NCBI GenBank assembly: GCA_023445955.1
Contig: JAEXJH010000135.1
Span: forward strand, 1 to 6,458
Direction: 5' to 3'
From: Pseudomonadota bacterium
GTDB lineage: Bacteria > Pseudomonadota > Alphaproteobacteria > Caulobacterales > Caulobacteraceae
Length of the DNA: 6,458 bases
In this document: piece by piece, positions 1 through 5,354 of the stretch
Layout: every line of letters begins with the position of its first letter
Numbering within the stretch: the stretch's first letter is position 1
The notes under the pieces: generated by a model
Databases searched by the model: none
Told to the model about the DNA's origin: nothing
Seen by the model: the letters and a program-made list of their open reading frames with translations, nothing else
Made by a program: the position numbers and the translations under genes

Positions 1-7
1 GACTGCC

Positions 8-41
8 CTGCACGCTGCAGCCTCCAAGAGATTTAAGGAGG
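8..41 (+). other. Two adjacent short hairpins at the end of an upstream transcript
   Basis: Two perfect stems lie back to back: CTGCA (8-12) pairs with TGCAG (16-20) around a 3-nt loop, and CCTCC (21-25) pairs with GGAGG (37-41) around an 11-nt AT-rich loop. Both sit immediately upstream of the terminator at 45-68, so this may be the 3' end of a structured small RNA or the 3' untranslated region of an unseen gene. The GGAGG looks like a Shine-Dalgarno sequence, but no ATG or GTG follows at a usable distance. I do not recognise an RNA family here, and no tRNA T-arm is visible. Confidence 0.35.
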
Positions 42-44
42 GCG

Positions 45-68
45 CCCGGCGCAGGGGCGTCGGGTTTT
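45..68 (+). terminator. Rho-independent terminator of an upstream + strand gene
   Basis: CCCGGCGC (45-52) pairs with GCGTCGGG (57-64) over eight base pairs, one of them a G-U wobble. The loop is AGGG, and TTTT (65-68) follows directly. The U-tract is short, but this is the usual form of an intrinsic terminator. It separates whatever lies left of the window from the nuclease gene, which therefore needs its own promoter. Confidence 0.65.
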
Positions 69-209
69 GACTCATCTCTTCTGTTCGGAAGGTACGTTTT
101 CTAGCGGCAGTCAGCGCGCTCGCGACGCCCACTATGAGTCCAGTCCGTACCCATTCTTGATGCTGAATCATGGGATGATGGAGGTGTCGATCACAGGGGA
201 GGGGATTCC
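69..209 (+). promoter_or_regulatory. Leader of the nuclease gene with four GANTC (CcrM) sites
   Basis: No gene is supported here. GANTC, the recognition sequence of the cell-cycle methyltransferase CcrM in Caulobacter and relatives, occurs at 69-73 (GACTC), 136-140 (GAGTC), 165-169 (GAATC) and 204-208 (GATTC). The last lies between the Shine-Dalgarno sequence and the ATG of the next gene. A -35-like TTGACT (67-72) overlaps the first site and the U-tract of the preceding terminator, but no convincing -10 is found at normal spacing, so the promoter itself is not located. Confidence 0.4.
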
Positions 210-1847
210 ATGGCGCGTGCGACGGACCCGTCTGATCAGGAGCGTCGACAAAGCGCGAGGCTTCGACGCGACCGCGCCAAGAAGAAATTGCATGAACTCT
301 TGTCCTATTCTGTGGATGAGGACTTCTGCCGAATGATATGGGCGATCCGGGAAATCCAAACACGCGATGGTCAGGTTGCTTCTGGGATTTTCAAGACTCC
401 CGACGAGACTAAGCGGGCTAAGATAAGCTCACCATTTTACATCTATCCCTGGGCGCTCGAGACGTTGGTCAACGAGCTATTGACGACGTCAAAGGTGGTG
501 CGGCCACGGTTCGCAAACGGACCGTCCTACTACTTGAATTGCGGACTTTGGCAGACGCTGGCCAACCTGCTCAACGCGCTAAGAGACTGGGAAGATGGCC
601 AAGATGGGATGACCATCTCGAGCGACCGAGTCTTCCACGAGATGGCACGGATCGGCCACCAGCAGTTTGCCTGGCAGCGCGGATTTCTGAACGCGCCGGC
701 GACCTATCGGTCGGCGCTCCTGTTCGGTGGACCTGAAGCGCGGACGAAGTTGGAAAAGGAGGGCGCCTCGCTCGACGCCCTGATGGCGATCGGGCTTGCC
801 GGCTATACGGCATTCGAACATGGACCCTATGTGGCCGAGCGGTTGGACCTGACACTTCTGGGATTGGATGCGGCGGCCGTGGCTGGGGGCATGGGGCGTC
901 TGAGCACGCCCCTCGCGGCCTTGCGCGACGAAGCCACTCGGCTTCGATCGGGGCGAACCCACCCGGCCTATGCTCCCAGCGCGCTACGCATGCACCCGCT
1001 CATCCGGTCCGGGCAGTATCCCGGCCAACTTCTCTCGCCACTCCCCGAGCTCCTCCTCGTGCGCACCACGACGGGTCTTTACTATGATGTTGTCGGTGGC
1101 GGGCTTTCGGTGCGCCACGAGATTGGCGGCCGTTTCGAGACCTACGTGGATGGGCTATTGTCGCGGGCGATCCCGTCGCGGCAGTTCCGGCGCGAGGAGG
1201 GCTATCGCTACCGTGGCAATACCATCAACACTCCCGATATCTTGGTTTACGATCAGGGCGTCCTCAATGTCGTCGTCGAGTGCAAGGCCACCAAGATGAC
1301 CTACGACGACCGCTTCGGGGAGGAAGCGGTGTCGGGCGGTCGCGGCTTCGAGGAATTGGCCAAAGGCGCCTTCCAAGTGTGGCGTCACTTCGCTCACAGC
1401 CGCCTTGGCCTCACAAGGGACACCCAGGTATCCGACGACGCCATTGGCATGGTGGTCACCTTGGATCCTTGGTTCCAAATGTCCGGTGAATTGCGAGATC
1501 GGGTTCTTGTGCGTGCAAGAGCGCTCGCGGCGGAGAAGGATGTCGGGATCGTCGAGGAAGACTGCCGGCGGATCGTCTTTGCCTACATCGAGGATATCGA
1601 GTTTGCCCTGTTGCGCACGACTGACGAGGGCTTCTTCCGGCTGCTGCAGAATGCAACCCACAATGATCGCTTGGGCTACATGCTGTTCACGATGGTGGAC
1701 GAGCTAGCTGAGGAACACCGCATGTCCAAACCCTATCCCTTCAGGGACGACATTGGCGACATCCTGGGCTGGTGGCGGCGGCTCCGTGAGGACCACGATG
1801 GCGCAGTAGAGAAGGACGAAGATCAGTCCTTAGACGACATAGGCTAG
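210..1847 (+). CDS. Unrecognised protein with a PD-(D/E)XK nuclease core
   Basis: This 545-aa protein belongs to no family I can name. The C-terminal half has the ordered signature of the restriction-endonuclease-like fold: a helix with Glu310 (GGRFETYV), then Pro342-Asp343, a hydrophobic strand, Glu357-Cys-Lys359 (VVVECKA), and a later Gln389 (GAFQVWRHF). These would bind metal and cut a nucleic acid phosphodiester bond. The N-terminus is strongly basic (about residues 12-27) and could contact nucleic acid. Residues 80-300 look like a mixed, mostly helical domain of unknown role. There is no signal peptide or membrane segment. The start is secure because AGGGGAGGGG (195-204) lies 5 nt before the ATG. 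Codons such as aaa, ata, aca, tca, tct and cca are frequent early in the gene and rare in the neighbours, suggesting horizontal transfer. No methyltransferase, helicase or antitoxin partner is in the window. A defence role is possible but is only inference. Confidence 0.8.
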   Translation: MARATDPSDQERRQSARLRRDRAKKKLHELLSYSVDEDFCRMIWAIREIQTRDGQVASGIFKTPDETKRAKISSPFYIYPWALETLVNELLTTSKVVRPRFANGPSYYLNCGLWQTLANLLNALRDWEDGQDGMTISSDRVFHEMARIGHQQFAWQRGFLNAPATYRSALLFGGPEARTKLEKEGASLDALMAIGLAGYTAFEHGPYVAERLDLTLLGLDAAAVAGGMGRLSTPLAALRDEATRLRSGRTHPAYAPSALRMHPLIRSGQYPGQLLSPLPELLLVRTTTGLYYDVVGGGLSVRHEIGGRFETYVDGLLSRAIPSRQFRREEGYRYRGNTINTPDILVYDQGVLNVVVECKATKMTYDDRFGEEAVSGGRGFEELAKGAFQVWRHFAHSRLGLTRDTQVSDDAIGMVVTLDPWFQMSGELRDRVLVRARALAAEKDVGIVEEDCRRIVFAYIEDIEFALLRTTDEGFFRLLQNATHNDRLGYMLFTMVDELAEEHRMSKPYPFRDDIGDILGWWRRLREDHDGAVEKDEDQSLDDIG

Positions 1848-1899
1848 GCGGGCGTGGGGCTCCACCTTGGGTGCGCGATCACCGCGTTCGCTAGCTACG

Positions 1900-1916
1900 C
1901 CTCCTTCGGGCGGAGG
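1900..1916. other. Hairpin in the convergent spacer
   Basis: CCTCC (1900-1904) pairs with GGAGG (1912-1916) around the loop TTCGGGC. One further G-C pair is possible if G1917 is bulged out. It lies between the convergent nuclease and TetR genes, where a bidirectional terminator would be useful, but no T-tract follows on either strand. The rest of the 187-bp spacer (1848-2034) holds only the short direct repeat listed separately and no supported gene. Confidence 0.3.
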
Positions 1917-1961
1917 GCGGCGCGGCGAGGGGGTAATACGGCACATGCGGGCTTCAGGCTG

Positions 1962-1982
1962 ACGGTCGACAACCACGGTCGA
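1962..1982. repeat. Short direct repeat in the convergent spacer
   Basis: ACGGTCGA occurs at 1962-1969 and again at 1975-1982, a 13-bp period. No function is evident, and an 8-bp repeat can arise by chance in G/C-rich DNA. Confidence 0.3.
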
Positions 1983-2034
1983 ACGTCGTGTTCCTGGAGA
2001 TGGCGTAAGGGCAGTATATGGCGAACTCGCCCCC

Positions 2035-2664
2035 CTACTCCGGCCACAAATCCTGCACATCCCCCTTGCGGTTCAGCATGTGCGTGGCCCGCTTGATCAG
2101 CATCAGCAGGCGCTCCTTCCGACCGTCCTTGTCGTAGGTCAGCGTCGTCCGCGCCAAGCCCTCCAGCATGAACCGCGCCAGATCCCGGCTGGCCTGGAAC
2201 CTCGGGCCGGCGCCGGCGTGGAGGATCTTCAGGAAGTGGTCGCCGGCCTGGGCGCGGTCGAACTCGGCTTGGGCGGGGGCCAGGAGCGCGTGGATGGCCG
2301 GGTCGGTGCGGCCGGCGTCCTCGAGCTCGCCGAAGGCCTGGAAGGGCGTCGAGTGCAGCAGGTCCCAGTAGCTGTCGATCGCGTGCTCGGTGACGTCGGC
2401 GCCGGCGGGCAGGTTCTCGGCGGCGGCGCGGAACAGGGTCGAGCGCTCGGCCTGGATGTGGGCCACGGCGGCCTCGACCAGGGCCTCGCGGGTGGGGAAG
2501 TGGTAGAGCATCGCCCCGCGGGTGAGGCCCGCCGCGTCGGCGATCACCGGGTTGGTGGCGGCGTGGTAGCCGATCTCGGCGATCAGGCGCATCGCCTGGT
2601 CCAGAATCCGCGCGCGCGTCTTCTGGGATTTCGGCGTGTCCTTGGCGAGGCGGGCGGCGTCCAT
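2035..2664 (-). CDS. TetR/AcrR-family transcriptional regulator
   Basis: At 209 aa this is a normal length for the family, whose members are one-domain-plus-ligand-pocket repressors that bind DNA as dimers. The N-terminal DNA-binding domain is clear: helix 1 begins near KTRARILDQA (residues 15-24), and the helix-turn-helix spans about residues 38-57 with VIADAAGLTRGAMLYHF, including the family's Tyr54-His55-Phe56 end. The C-terminal part (about 70-209) is a variable helical ligand-binding and dimerisation domain, so the inducer cannot be read. No Shine-Dalgarno precedes the ATG, and a -10 element sits a few bases upstream, which suggests a leaderless message. The gene is divergent from the phosphoesterase-glycosyltransferase operon and separated from it by 285 bp. 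It may repress itself, that operon, or a distant target. It ends convergently with the nuclease gene. Confidence 0.9.
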   Translation of the reverse strand: MDAARLAKDTPKSQKTRARILDQAMRLIAEIGYHAATNPVIADAAGLTRGAMLYHFPTREALVEAAVAHIQAERSTLFRAAAENLPAGADVTEHAIDSYWDLLHSTPFQAFGELEDAGRTDPAIHALLAPAQAEFDRAQAGDHFLKILHAGAGPRFQASRDLARFMLEGLARTTLTYDKDGRKERLLMLIKRATHMLNRKGDVQDLWPE

Positions 2665-2670
2665 GAGGGT

Positions 2671-2699
2671 GATCTAGTGCCCGCATTGCTGCACTGCAA
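2671..2699 (-). promoter_or_regulatory. Candidate tetR promoter giving a leaderless mRNA
   Basis: Read on the - strand, ACTAGATC (2678-2671) agrees with the Caulobacter housekeeping -10 form GCTANAWC at six of seven specified positions. Upstream, TTGCAG (2699-2694) is a weak -35, placed 17 nt from the hexamer TAGATC. Only six bases separate the -10 element from the ATG at 2664, so transcription should begin at or next to the start codon. The absence of a Shine-Dalgarno agrees with this. Assigned by eye, without a matrix score. Confidence 0.4.
2686..2699. promoter_or_regulatory. Possible TetR operator
   Basis: An imperfect 14-bp palindrome has matching ends TTGC (2686-2689) and GCAA (2696-2699) and one further symmetric pair. 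It overlaps the weak -35 of the candidate tetR promoter, where a self-repressing TetR protein would bind. The symmetry is modest and typical operators of this family are somewhat longer, so this is a weak call. Confidence 0.2.
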
Positions 2700-2763
2700 C
2701 AGCTTGAGCAAACCCAAGCGCCAAAAGGGGTTGGTTAAGTGTCCAGATTTTTGACGATTGCGT

Positions 2764-2811
2764 CGAAACTGTGCAGTTCGCGGACAGGATAGCGGCTTCC
2801 CCAGCGGAAGC
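2764..2811. other. Two inverted repeats in the divergent control region
   Basis: AACTG (2767-2771) and CAGTT (2774-2778) are separated by 2 bp, with outer CGA/CG flanks nearly symmetric across 2764-2780. GCTTCC (2795-2800) and GGAAGC (2806-2811) are separated by 5 bp. Both lie between the divergent tetR and phosphoesterase genes, upstream of the likely + strand transcription start, so they are more plausible as protein-binding sites than as RNA structures. Confidence 0.25.
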
Positions 2812-2846
2812 GGCGCCTTAACGACCGGTAAATTCGCCGCACGCCC

Positions 2847-2879
2847 ATTTCATCAAAGCGACACGCAATCAGCTTAATC
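2847..2879 (+). promoter_or_regulatory. Candidate PhoB-activated promoter of the lipid-remodelling operon
   Basis: GCTTAATC (2872-2879) matches the Caulobacter -10 form GCTANAWC at six of seven specified positions. No TTGACG-like -35 exists at the normal distance. Instead ATTTCAT (2847-2853), a 4-nt spacer and GCGACAC (2858-2864) form an 11-bp-period direct repeat matching the PHO-box half-site CTGTCAT at 5/7 and 3/7. The repeat ends about 7 nt before the -10 element, where PhoB boxes usually replace the -35. Transcription would start near 2886, leaving a leader of about 65 nt. The box is degenerate, so its identity rests partly on the gene it precedes. Confidence 0.35.
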
Positions 2880-2914
2880 GCCAGCCGTTGGCCGCTATCT
2901 TCCGATCCGGGGAC

Positions 2915-2934
2915 GGAACGATCTGCGGCGTTCC
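2915..2934 (+). other. Leader hairpin just upstream of the phosphoesterase start
   Basis: GGAACG (2915-2920) is the exact reverse complement of CGTTCC (2929-2934), with an 8-nt loop. It lies between the predicted transcription start and the GGGGG ribosome-binding site (2938-2942), so it could form in the mRNA and influence translation, or act as a protein-binding site in DNA. Confidence 0.35.
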
Positions 2935-2949
2935 AACGGGGGTTCGACC

Positions 2950-3789
2950 ATGAGCGCCGACGTCGCCGTTCGCCGCTACCGTTCCGTCTTCATCAGCGAT
3001 CTGCACCTGGGTACGCGAGGGTGCCAGGCCGAGCTGCTGCTGGACTTCATCCGCCACGTCGAGTGCGACAAGCTCTATCTGGTCGGCGACATCATCGACG
3101 GCTGGAAGCTGCGCAGCGGCTGGTACTGGCCCCAGGCCCACAACGACGTGGTGCAGAAGATCCTGCGCATGGCCCGCAAGGGCACCGAGGTGATCTACGT
3201 GCCCGGCAACCACGACGACCGCATCCGCGACTTCTGCGGCGTGCACTTCGGCGGGGTGATCGTGGCGCGCGACGTGATCCACGAGGCGGCCGACGGCAAG
3301 CGCTACCTGGTGGTGCATGGCGACGAGTTCGACGGCGTCGTGCAGCACGCCAAGTGGCTCGCCTTCCTCGGGGATTGGTCCTATAGAACCATCCTCATGC
3401 TGAACACTGTGGTGAATCGCCTGCGGCGTCGCCTGGGGTTCGGCTACTGGAGTCTCTCGGCCTATCTGAAGGTCAAGGTGAAGAACGCGTTGCATTTCAT
3501 CGAGAACTTCGAGGCCGCCGTGGCCGATGAAGCTCGGCGTCGGGGGGTGGACGGCGTGATCTGTGGTCACATCCACAAGGCCGAGATGCGCGACATCGAC
3601 GGCATCCGCTACATCAACGACGGCGACTGGGTCGAAAGCTGCACGGCCTTGGCCGAGCATGCCGACGGCCATCTCGAGATCCTGGAATGGGCCAAGCTGC
3701 GCTCGTGGTCGGTGATCGATCGCGCCAGCTCCCTTCCCCAGACCGTTGACGGCGCCGAAGAGACGTTGCCGGAGCCCGCCGCCGCCTGA
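2950..3789 (+). CDS. plcP: PlcP-like metallophosphoesterase (COG2908; also annotated as UDP-2,3-diacylglucosamine hydrolase)
   Basis: This 279-aa cytoplasmic enzyme belongs to the calcineurin-like phosphoesterases that use two metal ions. All family motifs are visible: Asp17-Leu-His19, Gly46-Asp47, Gly86-Asn-His-Asp-Asp90, His123-Gly-Asp125 and Gly206-His-Ile-His209, followed by NDGDW near 223-227. The family is often annotated as LpxH because of COG2908 membership. In alphaproteobacteria, proteins of this type beside a GT4 gene include PlcP, the Sinorhizobium phospholipase C that removes the phosphorylated head group of phospholipids under phosphate limitation and leaves diacylglycerol. The adjacent glycosyltransferase favours that role here, although LpxH activity in lipid A synthesis cannot be excluded from sequence. 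The start is supported by GGGGG (2938-2942), 7 nt upstream. The stop overlaps the next ATG as TGATG, implying translational coupling. The final 20 or so residues are a loose Pro/Ala/Glu-rich tail. Confidence 0.85.
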   Translation: MSADVAVRRYRSVFISDLHLGTRGCQAELLLDFIRHVECDKLYLVGDIIDGWKLRSGWYWPQAHNDVVQKILRMARKGTEVIYVPGNHDDRIRDFCGVHFGGVIVARDVIHEAADGKRYLVVHGDEFDGVVQHAKWLAFLGDWSYRTILMLNTVVNRLRRRLGFGYWSLSAYLKVKVKNALHFIENFEAAVADEARRRGVDGVICGHIHKAEMRDIDGIRYINDGDWVESCTALAEHADGHLEILEWAKLRSWSVIDRASSLPQTVDGAEETLPEPAAA

Positions 3790-4880
3790 TGCGAATTCTG
3801 CTTGCTACCGACGCCTGGGAACCTCAAGTCAACGGGGTGGTGCGCACCCTGAGCCGGGTGACCGAAGAGCTGCGCGCGATGGGCCACGAGGTCGACGTCG
3901 TCAGCCCCGAGCAGTTCCCGACCTTCCCGCTGCCGACCTACCCCGAGATCAAGCTGGCGATCGGCGCGTACGAGCCGGTGCAGGAGCGGTTCAAGCAGTT
4001 CGAGCCCGAGGCGATCCACATCGCCACCGAGGGGCCGATCGGCCTGGCCGCGCGCCGCATCTGCCTGGAGTGGAAGCTGCCGTTCACGACCAGCTACCAC
4101 ACCAAGTTCCCGGAATATGTCTCAGCCCGCCTGCCGCTGCCGTTGGCGGCCGGCTACACCTATATGCGCTGGTTCCACAAGCCGTCGGGCCGCCTGATGG
4201 TGGCCACGCCCACCATGCGCGACGAGCTGGCCAAGCACGGCTTCCGCAACCTCTCGCCCTGGTCGCGGGGCGTCGACACCGACATCTTCAAGCCGCGCGA
4301 GCCGGGCGACGCCGACCCGTTCGAGGGCCTGGCCCGACCGATCTTCCTCAATGTCGGCCGCGTGGCCGTCGAGAAGAACATCGAGGCCTTCGCCAGCCTC
4401 GACCTGCCGGGCACCAAGGTCGTCATCGGCGACGGTCCCCAGCGCGAGGAGCTGGCCGAGAAATATCCCGAGGTGAAGTTCCTGGGCGCCAAGTTCGGCG
4501 ACGAACTGGCCCGCTACTTCGGCGGGGCGGACGTCTTCTGCTTCCCGTCCCTGACCGACACCTTCGGCCTGGTGATCCTGGAAGCCATGGCCGCCGGCGT
4601 GCCGGTGGCGGCGTTCTCGGCACCGGGCCCGGTGGACATCATCCCCGGCTCCAACGCCGGCGTGTTGGCGCCCGGCCAGACGGACGGCCTGCAGGAAGCC
4701 TGCCTGGCCTGCCTGGATCTGGACCGCGTCGTGGTCCGCAAGTTCGCCGAAAAGTTCTCGTGGCGCGCCTGCGCCGAAGAGTTCTTCCGCAACCTGCAGC
4801 CCTATCCCGAGCCGGAAAAGACGCGGTTCTGGCGGCGTCTGCGGCGCCTGGCGCGGCTGCGGAAGAAGACGGCGGCTTAG
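3789..4880 (+). CDS. GT4-family glycosyltransferase, probably diacylglycerol glycosyltransferase (Agt-like)
   Basis: A complete 363-aa GT-B-fold retaining glycosyltransferase. The N-terminal acceptor domain opens with MRILLATDAW and the glycine loop PQVNGVVRT (residues 12-20), and contains TSYHTKFPEY around His104. The C-terminal donor domain holds SRGVDTDIF (159-167), NVGR (188-191), EKN (196-198) and SLTDTFGLVILEAMA (254-268). In the last, the usual EX7E pair is Asp257...Glu265, so the first Glu is replaced by Asp. The C-terminus is highly basic (Arg/Lys-rich, about 346-360), as expected for a peripheral enzyme held on an anionic membrane. Its start overlaps the stop of the phosphoesterase by 1 bp with no well-placed Shine-Dalgarno, so translation is probably coupled. 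In the PlcP-Agt pathway this enzyme adds glucuronic acid or hexose to the diacylglycerol made by PlcP. The sugar cannot be read from the sequence, and a mannosyl- or sulfoquinovosyl-type donor is also possible. Databases may list it simply as a family 1 glycosyltransferase. Confidence 0.9.
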   Translation: MRILLATDAWEPQVNGVVRTLSRVTEELRAMGHEVDVVSPEQFPTFPLPTYPEIKLAIGAYEPVQERFKQFEPEAIHIATEGPIGLAARRICLEWKLPFTTSYHTKFPEYVSARLPLPLAAGYTYMRWFHKPSGRLMVATPTMRDELAKHGFRNLSPWSRGVDTDIFKPREPGDADPFEGLARPIFLNVGRVAVEKNIEAFASLDLPGTKVVIGDGPQREELAEKYPEVKFLGAKFGDELARYFGGADVFCFPSLTDTFGLVILEAMAAGVPVAAFSAPGPVDIIPGSNAGVLAPGQTDGLQEACLACLDLDRVVVRKFAEKFSWRACAEEFFRNLQPYPEPEKTRFWRRLRRLARLRKKTAA

Positions 4881-5296
4881 GCCTCCAACACCTTCCCGAC
4901 CAGCTCTTCGAACACCGCCAGGTCCACGTCCTTCACCGACCGGAACCGGATGCAGTAGCCGGTGACCTTGGCCTTGCCGAGCCGCGGGCCGTACGTCTGG
5001 GCGAGGTAGGTCTTGTCCTTCAGGCCCATGACGTAGACCGAGATGCCGGCCGTGTTGGCGCTGAGGCCCAGCTTGTAGAACGGTCTGGAGCTCCCGTCGG
5101 CATAGTCCAGAGTCTCGGCGCCATAGCCGATGTTGGGATTGGTGACGATCTTGCCGGTCTCATCGCGGCCGTCGAGGAACCACAGCTTGGCGTCGGGCGC
5201 GATCGCCAGGATGCGCCGGTGCAGATCGCGCAGGTCGTCGCGCTTGGCCGGGGGCTGGGTGTCGATATAGCCGTCGATCTGCGCTTGCACGGTCAT
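4877..5296 (-). CDS. DUF1801-domain protein
   Basis: A 139-aa soluble protein resembling DUF1801, a small alpha/beta family of the YdhG/YjbR type with no settled biochemical role. The family pattern appears as an N-terminal IDGYIDTQPPAKRDDLRDLH (residues 7-26), then a Pro-Asp-Ala turn and an aromatic core (WFLDG, then FYKLGLSANTAGISVYVMGL). A start further upstream is open in frame, but the ATG at 5296 is preferred: AGGAG (5310-5306 on the - strand) lies 9 nt before it, and the family begins here. The gene ends tail to tail with the glycosyltransferase. Bases 4877-4880 (TTAG) supply TAA on this strand and TAG on the other, leaving no room for a terminator between them. It follows the HTTM-like gene by 58 bp with no visible terminator and may be co-transcribed with it, though its strong ribosome-binding site allows independent expression. 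The function is unknown. Confidence 0.8.
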   Translation of the reverse strand: MTVQAQIDGYIDTQPPAKRDDLRDLHRRILAIAPDAKLWFLDGRDETGKIVTNPNIGYGAETLDYADGSSRPFYKLGLSANTAGISVYVMGLKDKTYLAQTYGPRLGKAKVTGYCIRFRSVKDVDLAVFEELVGKVLEA

Positions 5297-5354
5297 GGCG
5301 AGGATCTCCTTTCCCCTAGGACGCGCGCGCTGGCCCGCCCCCGACAGCCCGCCT

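Noticed and set aside
1..26. 3' end of a tRNA or tmRNA (CTCCA near 22-26)
   Set aside because: No T-arm with a GTTCRA loop precedes it, and the bases there form unrelated hairpins.
67..336. 89-aa + strand frame starting near the terminator
   Set aside because: It runs into the nuclease gene in another frame, has no ribosome-binding site or recognisable motif, and its start lies inside the terminator U-tract.
1895..2686. 263-aa - strand frame overlapping the TetR gene
   Set aside because: Arg/Pro/Gly-rich shadow in another frame. The TetR frame has a clear helix-turn-helix.
2709..2726. Sigma-54-like element on the - strand (TTGGCGC...TTTGCT)
   Set aside because: The distance between the GG and GC elements is 13 rather than 12 bp, which normally abolishes sigma-54 recognition, and a housekeeping-type promoter is better placed.
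2751..2756. TTGACG as a -35 for the phosphoesterase operon
   Set aside because: It matches the Caulobacter -35 well, but no GCTANAWC-like or TATAAT-like element follows at 10-14 or 16-18 bp.
2869..3672. 267-aa open frame antisense to the phosphoesterase
   Set aside because: Composition (Val, Ala, His, Asp rich) is that of an antisense shadow, and the sense frame carries every catalytic motif of the phosphoesterase family.
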